NCBI GenBank assembly: GCA_963785255.1
Contig: CAWAUR010000009.1
Location: 310,001 to 374,000 of the forward strand
DNA length: 64,000 nt
Source of the DNA: Bog-159 sp963785255
GTDB taxonomy: Bacteria > Acidobacteriota > Terriglobia > Bryobacterales > Bryobacteraceae
Direction of reading: 5' to 3'
Part shown: positions 61,114-64,000 of the stretch, in pieces
Position numbering within the stretch: position 1 is the first letter of the stretch
Layout of the letters: each line of letters opens with the position of its first letter
Made by a program: the position numbers and the translations under genes
The notes under the pieces: model-generated
Told to the model about the DNA's origin: nothing
Seen by the model: only the letters and a program-made list of their open reading frames with translations
Databases searched by the model: none

Positions 61114-62389
61114 GGATGTTCGCTCGCCGCAGACGCAGCGCCATCAATCGCCGCCGTTCATCGGAAAGGGGCGCTCTGGGAGACGGCCGCCGCGCCACCA
61201 CGCGCCTAGCCGGTCCGCGCAATACCTGCGCCAGGTAGGCTTCGAAAGGCTCCACAGTCAGAGTGCGGGCGTACTCCAAGGCCTTGCCGCGGGATGCTGC
61301 GGCCAGATGTTCGTAATGCGCCCGGTCCGTCAATAGGCGATCCAAAACCTTGGCCCACGGCTCGATATTCTGCGCCGGAATATCCACCGCCGGCACCATC
61401 AATTCATCCATGGTGGGCCGGTAGCGCGTCACGGGATTCACCGGCAGCACATAATCCATACCCAGCATGGCCTCCGCCAGACCGCCGGCGTTGCTCGCCA
61501 TTACCGGAATGCCGCGCGACATGGCCTCCAGAATCATGCGCGAGCGCGCCTCGGCCCACAGCGACGGCACCAGCATCACTTTCGTGCGGCATAGCAGCGC
61601 GTTTATGTCCGCAACCGGAGGCAGCAACGAGACATTCGGCAGGCTCTGCAACGCCGCAAAATCGGCCGCCGTGGTGCCCCAGGTGGGAACCGCGGCGAAA
61701 TCGACTTTTGGAAAGCGCTTCGCCAAGGCCAGAAAAATCGAGATGCCCTTCGCCGCGCAGGGATTCACGATGCTCACGAAGCGGTTCTCGAAACGGCCCG
61801 AGCGCGGAGGCACGCCGGGATCGAGCAAGGAAATCGGCATGTGCACAGCGTCGAGGGCGCCCCAGCGCCGCGCGTATTGCGCCACGTATTCGCTTACCGC
61901 CACCACGCCGTCGGTTTGGCGCAAGCGATCGGTGTGAAACGCGCTATGCAATCCGCTATCGGGGCCGAAGGGTAACGCCACCGTGGCGCGCACCAGATAC
62001 ACTACCCGGACGCGCGGCGAACAGAGGCCCATCTCCAGCATCAGGTGCGCGGGATCGTCGGTGGAACTTACCACGATCTCGGGCGAGAACGCGTTCATCT
62101 GTGCGGCGAAATACGGCCGCAGATTCGAATCGCCGGTCAGGATGCGGACTTCCACGCCGTTTAATTCGAACTCGAGGCTGGCATGTCCGTGGGCCTCCGG
62201 GGCAACTCCGAGGGCGGCCAGTTCATCGATCAGGGCGCGATGCGCCCGCTTGCCGAAAAGCTCCACGCGGGCTACTACCCGCACCGTATGTCCGCGGGCC
62301 GCCAGCGCCTCCATCAGCAGGCGATTGGATTTGTCGCCTCCGCCGTAGGAGGGATAGTAGAGCGAATTATGTGCCAGCAGGATGCGCAA
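61100..62389 (-). CDS. Group 1 glycosyltransferase
   Basis: About 429 residues. Start likely TTG 62389 (MRILLAHNSLYYPSYGGGDK); a GTG at 62404 is possible. GT-B fold with donor-site features PVTRYRP, RMILEAMSRGIPVMASNAGG and EPWAKVLDRLL. Transfers a sugar, probably to a surface polysaccharide. C-terminus basic (RRVVARRPSPRAPLSDERRR). Confidence 0.87.
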   Translation of the reverse strand: MRILLAHNSLYYPSYGGGDKSNRLLMEALAARGHTVRVVARVELFGKRAHRALIDELAALGVAPEAHGHASLEFELNGVEVRILTGDSNLRPYFAAQMNAFSPEIVVSSTDDPAHLMLEMGLCSPRVRVVYLVRATVALPFGPDSGLHSAFHTDRLRQTDGVVAVSEYVAQYARRWGALDAVHMPISLLDPGVPPRSGRFENRFVSIVNPCAAKGISIFLALAKRFPKVDFAAVPTWGTTAADFAALQSLPNVSLLPPVADINALLCRTKVMLVPSLWAEARSRMILEAMSRGIPVMASNAGGLAEAMLGMDYVLPVNPVTRYRPTMDELMVPAVDIPAQNIEPWAKVLDRLLTDRAHYEHLAAASRGKALEYARTLTVEPFEAYLAQVLRGPARRVVARRPSPRAPLSDERRRLMALRLRRANIHVGR

Positions 62390-62408
62390 TTCCCATGTTG
62401 CCACATAT

Positions 62409-62515
62409 GTGGGGCGGGCTCGTAGCCTGCGCGGGCCTCGTAGGCCCGCTCTGCGGCGAGCCAAGCTCGCCCCGGACAGGCCCGGAGGACAGGCCAGGAG
62501 GCCTGTCCTACCATG
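62409..62515 (-). repeat. Inverted family R copy with composite palindromes
   Basis: 62409-62449 is the R unit in reverse (GTGGGGCGGGCTCGTAGCCT then GCGGGCCTCGTAGGCCCGC). It is followed by GGCGAGCCAAGCTCGCC and ACAGGCCAGGAGGCCTGT, the same extra palindromes as at 27965-28029. Located between divergent starts, so not simply a terminator. Confidence 0.85.
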
Positions 62516-62520
62516 TATAG

Positions 62521-63261
62521 ATGGAATGGTTCGAAAACGAAGAATTCTGGCGGACGTTGTATCCCTACATGTTCGGGGAAGCCAAAATGGCCGCGGCGGC
62601 CGGCGAAGTTGACCGCGTACTCGCGCTGAGCGGTGTGACGGGCGGGCGCGTTCTGGATCTGTGTTGCGGACCGGCGCGACACAGCCTGATCCTGGCGCGC
62701 AAGGGATTCGACGTGACCGGCGTGGACCGCTCGCCGTTCTTGCTGAGCAAAGCGCGGGAAGCTATCGCGGGCGCCACGGTGGAACTGGTAGAGAGCGACA
62801 TGCGCGATTTCGTGCGTCCGGGCGCTTTCGATCTGGCATTGAGCCTGTTTACGTCCTTCGGATATTTTGAAACGCGCGCCGAAGATCTCAAGGTGCTGCG
62901 CAACGTGCGCGCCAGCCTGAAGCCGGGCGGCGTGTTCCTCGTGGATGTGACCAGCAAAGAATACGTGAGCGCGCAACATTGCACGACGCACTGGGAGCGG
63001 AAGCCAGACGGTTCAGTGCATGTCCATCATTACGATGTCATCCCGGGTTGGGGACGTTTACGTGTCGAATGGCTGCTGGTGGAAGGCGAGCGCGCGCGGC
63101 GGTTTGAGTTTTTGCAGAATCTGTATTCCGGCCAGGAGTTGGCGGATATGCTGGATCGCGCGGGTTTTGCGGACGTGCAGATTTTCGGCAGCCTGGATGG
63201 CGCGCCGTACGATGCGTCGGCCACTCGTTTGATCGCGCGGGCCGTGGCGCCCTCCGCGTAA
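62521..63261 (+). CDS. Class I SAM-dependent methyltransferase
   Basis: 246 residues. SAM motif I VLDLCCGPARHSLILARKGF, motif II GVDRSPFLLSKA, then FDLALSLFTSFGYFE and LKPGGVFLVDV. Substrate unknown. Ends 7 nt from a convergent gene. Confidence 0.9.
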   Translation: MEWFENEEFWRTLYPYMFGEAKMAAAAGEVDRVLALSGVTGGRVLDLCCGPARHSLILARKGFDVTGVDRSPFLLSKAREAIAGATVELVESDMRDFVRPGAFDLALSLFTSFGYFETRAEDLKVLRNVRASLKPGGVFLVDVTSKEYVSAQHCTTHWERKPDGSVHVHHYDVIPGWGRLRVEWLLVEGERARRFEFLQNLYSGQELADMLDRAGFADVQIFGSLDGAPYDASATRLIARAVAPSA

Positions 63262-63268
63262 TGCCGGA

Positions 63269-63811
63269 TTACTGAGCGGCAGCCGCAGGAGCCTCGCGCA
63301 CGCTGGCCGTATCCGCTTTGGACTCCGCCACATCGGCCGGCGCGTTCTGCCGGTCGAGCTTCAGAAGCGCATCGGCAATGCGATTCACGGCCAATTCTTC
63401 TTCGTGGCGGCTGGAAGGCGGCCGCGGAAGAGAGGATAACTCCAGGTGCACCAGTTCGTGCACCACGGTCATTTCCATATCCGCCAACATATCGCGGCAA
63501 GCCAGACGATAGTCGGATGCGTCCAGCACGCGAATCACCGCGGTCTTCTTTATCGAGTCCCAATGCACGTTGCCCAGGGTCTTGGGCTTGAGTTCGGCGG
63601 GGTGGGACATGACAATGGAGATCTTCCAGTCGGTGAGGTTCATCCGTTGTTGCCAAACGGCCAGCCGCTTGTCGAGGAAGCTCTCCGCGCCCGCGATGCA
63701 TGCCCGGTTATCGGGCTTGGGCAGGGGCGGTTCCGCCCAGGCGCCGCCCGCGGAAATCAGAAGGGCGCATATCGGGAAGAGGAGAAACCCAAGGTTAAAG
63801 CGGACTTGCAC
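63269..63811 (-). CDS. Secreted protein with HELVH zinc-peptidase-like motif
   Basis: 180 residues; signal peptide MQVRFNLGFLLFPICALLIS, cleaved near AWAE. VVHELVHLELSSL is an HExxH motif (~120); a later Glu, EEELAVNRIADALL, could be the third ligand. Short Ala-rich C-terminus. May be a small metalloprotease or an inactive relative. Confidence 0.75.
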   Translation of the reverse strand: MQVRFNLGFLLFPICALLISAGGAWAEPPLPKPDNRACIAGAESFLDKRLAVWQQRMNLTDWKISIVMSHPAELKPKTLGNVHWDSIKKTAVIRVLDASDYRLACRDMLADMEMTVVHELVHLELSSLPRPPSSRHEEELAVNRIADALLKLDRQNAPADVAESKADTASVREAPAAAAQ

Positions 63812-64000
63812 TGCAATTTATAATAGCCGATTTCGCGCCGCTTGTGCGGTTCTTCACAGACATTTCTTGTAGCCGGCGAGTAGCTTTTTCGAATCCCGGC
63901 CAAGTAGATTTTTCTTTTTCGGAGCGGCTGGCGAATTCCGTTCCCGGCAAGTCGTTCATCCTGCGTTCTGGAATCGTAGATGCTCAGGACCACGCAGCCG
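63812..64000. other. Right-edge region without a recognised gene
   Basis: Probably the upstream region of the HELVH gene. No convincing promoter or coding frame was found. Confidence 0.5.

Overview
The window reads as a high-GC Acidobacteriota chromosome segment, most like the Solibacteraceae/Bryobacteraceae. This is inferred from gene content: a class II (B12-dependent) ribonucleotide reductase, futalosine-route menaquinone synthesis (mqnC), many secreted beta-propeller and GloVer/TIG proteins, penicillin acylase and M56/BlaI genes, and several families of dispersed palindromic repeats. No rRNA, tRNA or CRISPR array was recognised.

Layout. 1-4.4 kb: the 5' part of nrdJ, a decayed PIN toxin gene, two secreted proteins, and a spot where a secreted-protein gene and an OLD-like ATPase gene were cut and joined. 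4.5-20 kb: one long minus-strand cluster. It starts with an ABC transporter (binding protein fused to OmpA, permease, ATPase with a Pro/Ala tail). It continues with a Pro-rich coiled-coil protein and a TerY-type vWA / PP2C phosphatase / kinase triad. It ends with a beta-helix-WD40 membrane protein, a zinc-ribbon rhomboid, an unknown membrane protein, a TPR lipoprotein and a zinc-ribbon membrane protein. I read it as a phosphorylation-based envelope stress or sensing system. Two genes, kinase and rhomboid, carry single-base frameshifts as given.

20-32.7 kb: cytochrome b plus a Tat-exported molybdopterin oxidoreductase; an operon coupling penicillin acylase to BlaI and an M56 peptidase; acyl-CoA carboxyltransferase plus biotin carrier; mqnC; a lytic transglycosylase and a GAF-like protein. 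33-38.8 kb and 45-51.7 kb: two related modules (a secreted beta-propeller gene and a GloVer/TIG gene). Each lies just downstream of an intact host gene (SDR; RND pump) and is followed by a truncated second copy of that host gene's 3' end. The leader of both modules contains a CT-dinucleotide tract within a signal-peptide-like sequence. Module 2 has lost most of its propeller gene by deletion between short direct repeats.

38.8-43.9 kb: a CopC/YtkA-like metal-associated membrane pair, a VapBC-type pair, an internally deleted rnhA, a SEC-C protein and DinB. 44-48.3 kb: an RND efflux pair. 51.8-59.6 kb: a virginiamycin-lyase-like propeller, an MtrB-like porin with a decaheme cytochrome (a putative electron conduit), and a two-component pair. 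59.7-64 kb: DinB, FkbM methyltransferase, glycosyltransferase, SAM methyltransferase and a HELVH-motif secreted protein.

All family names come from reading the translations; no database search was run.
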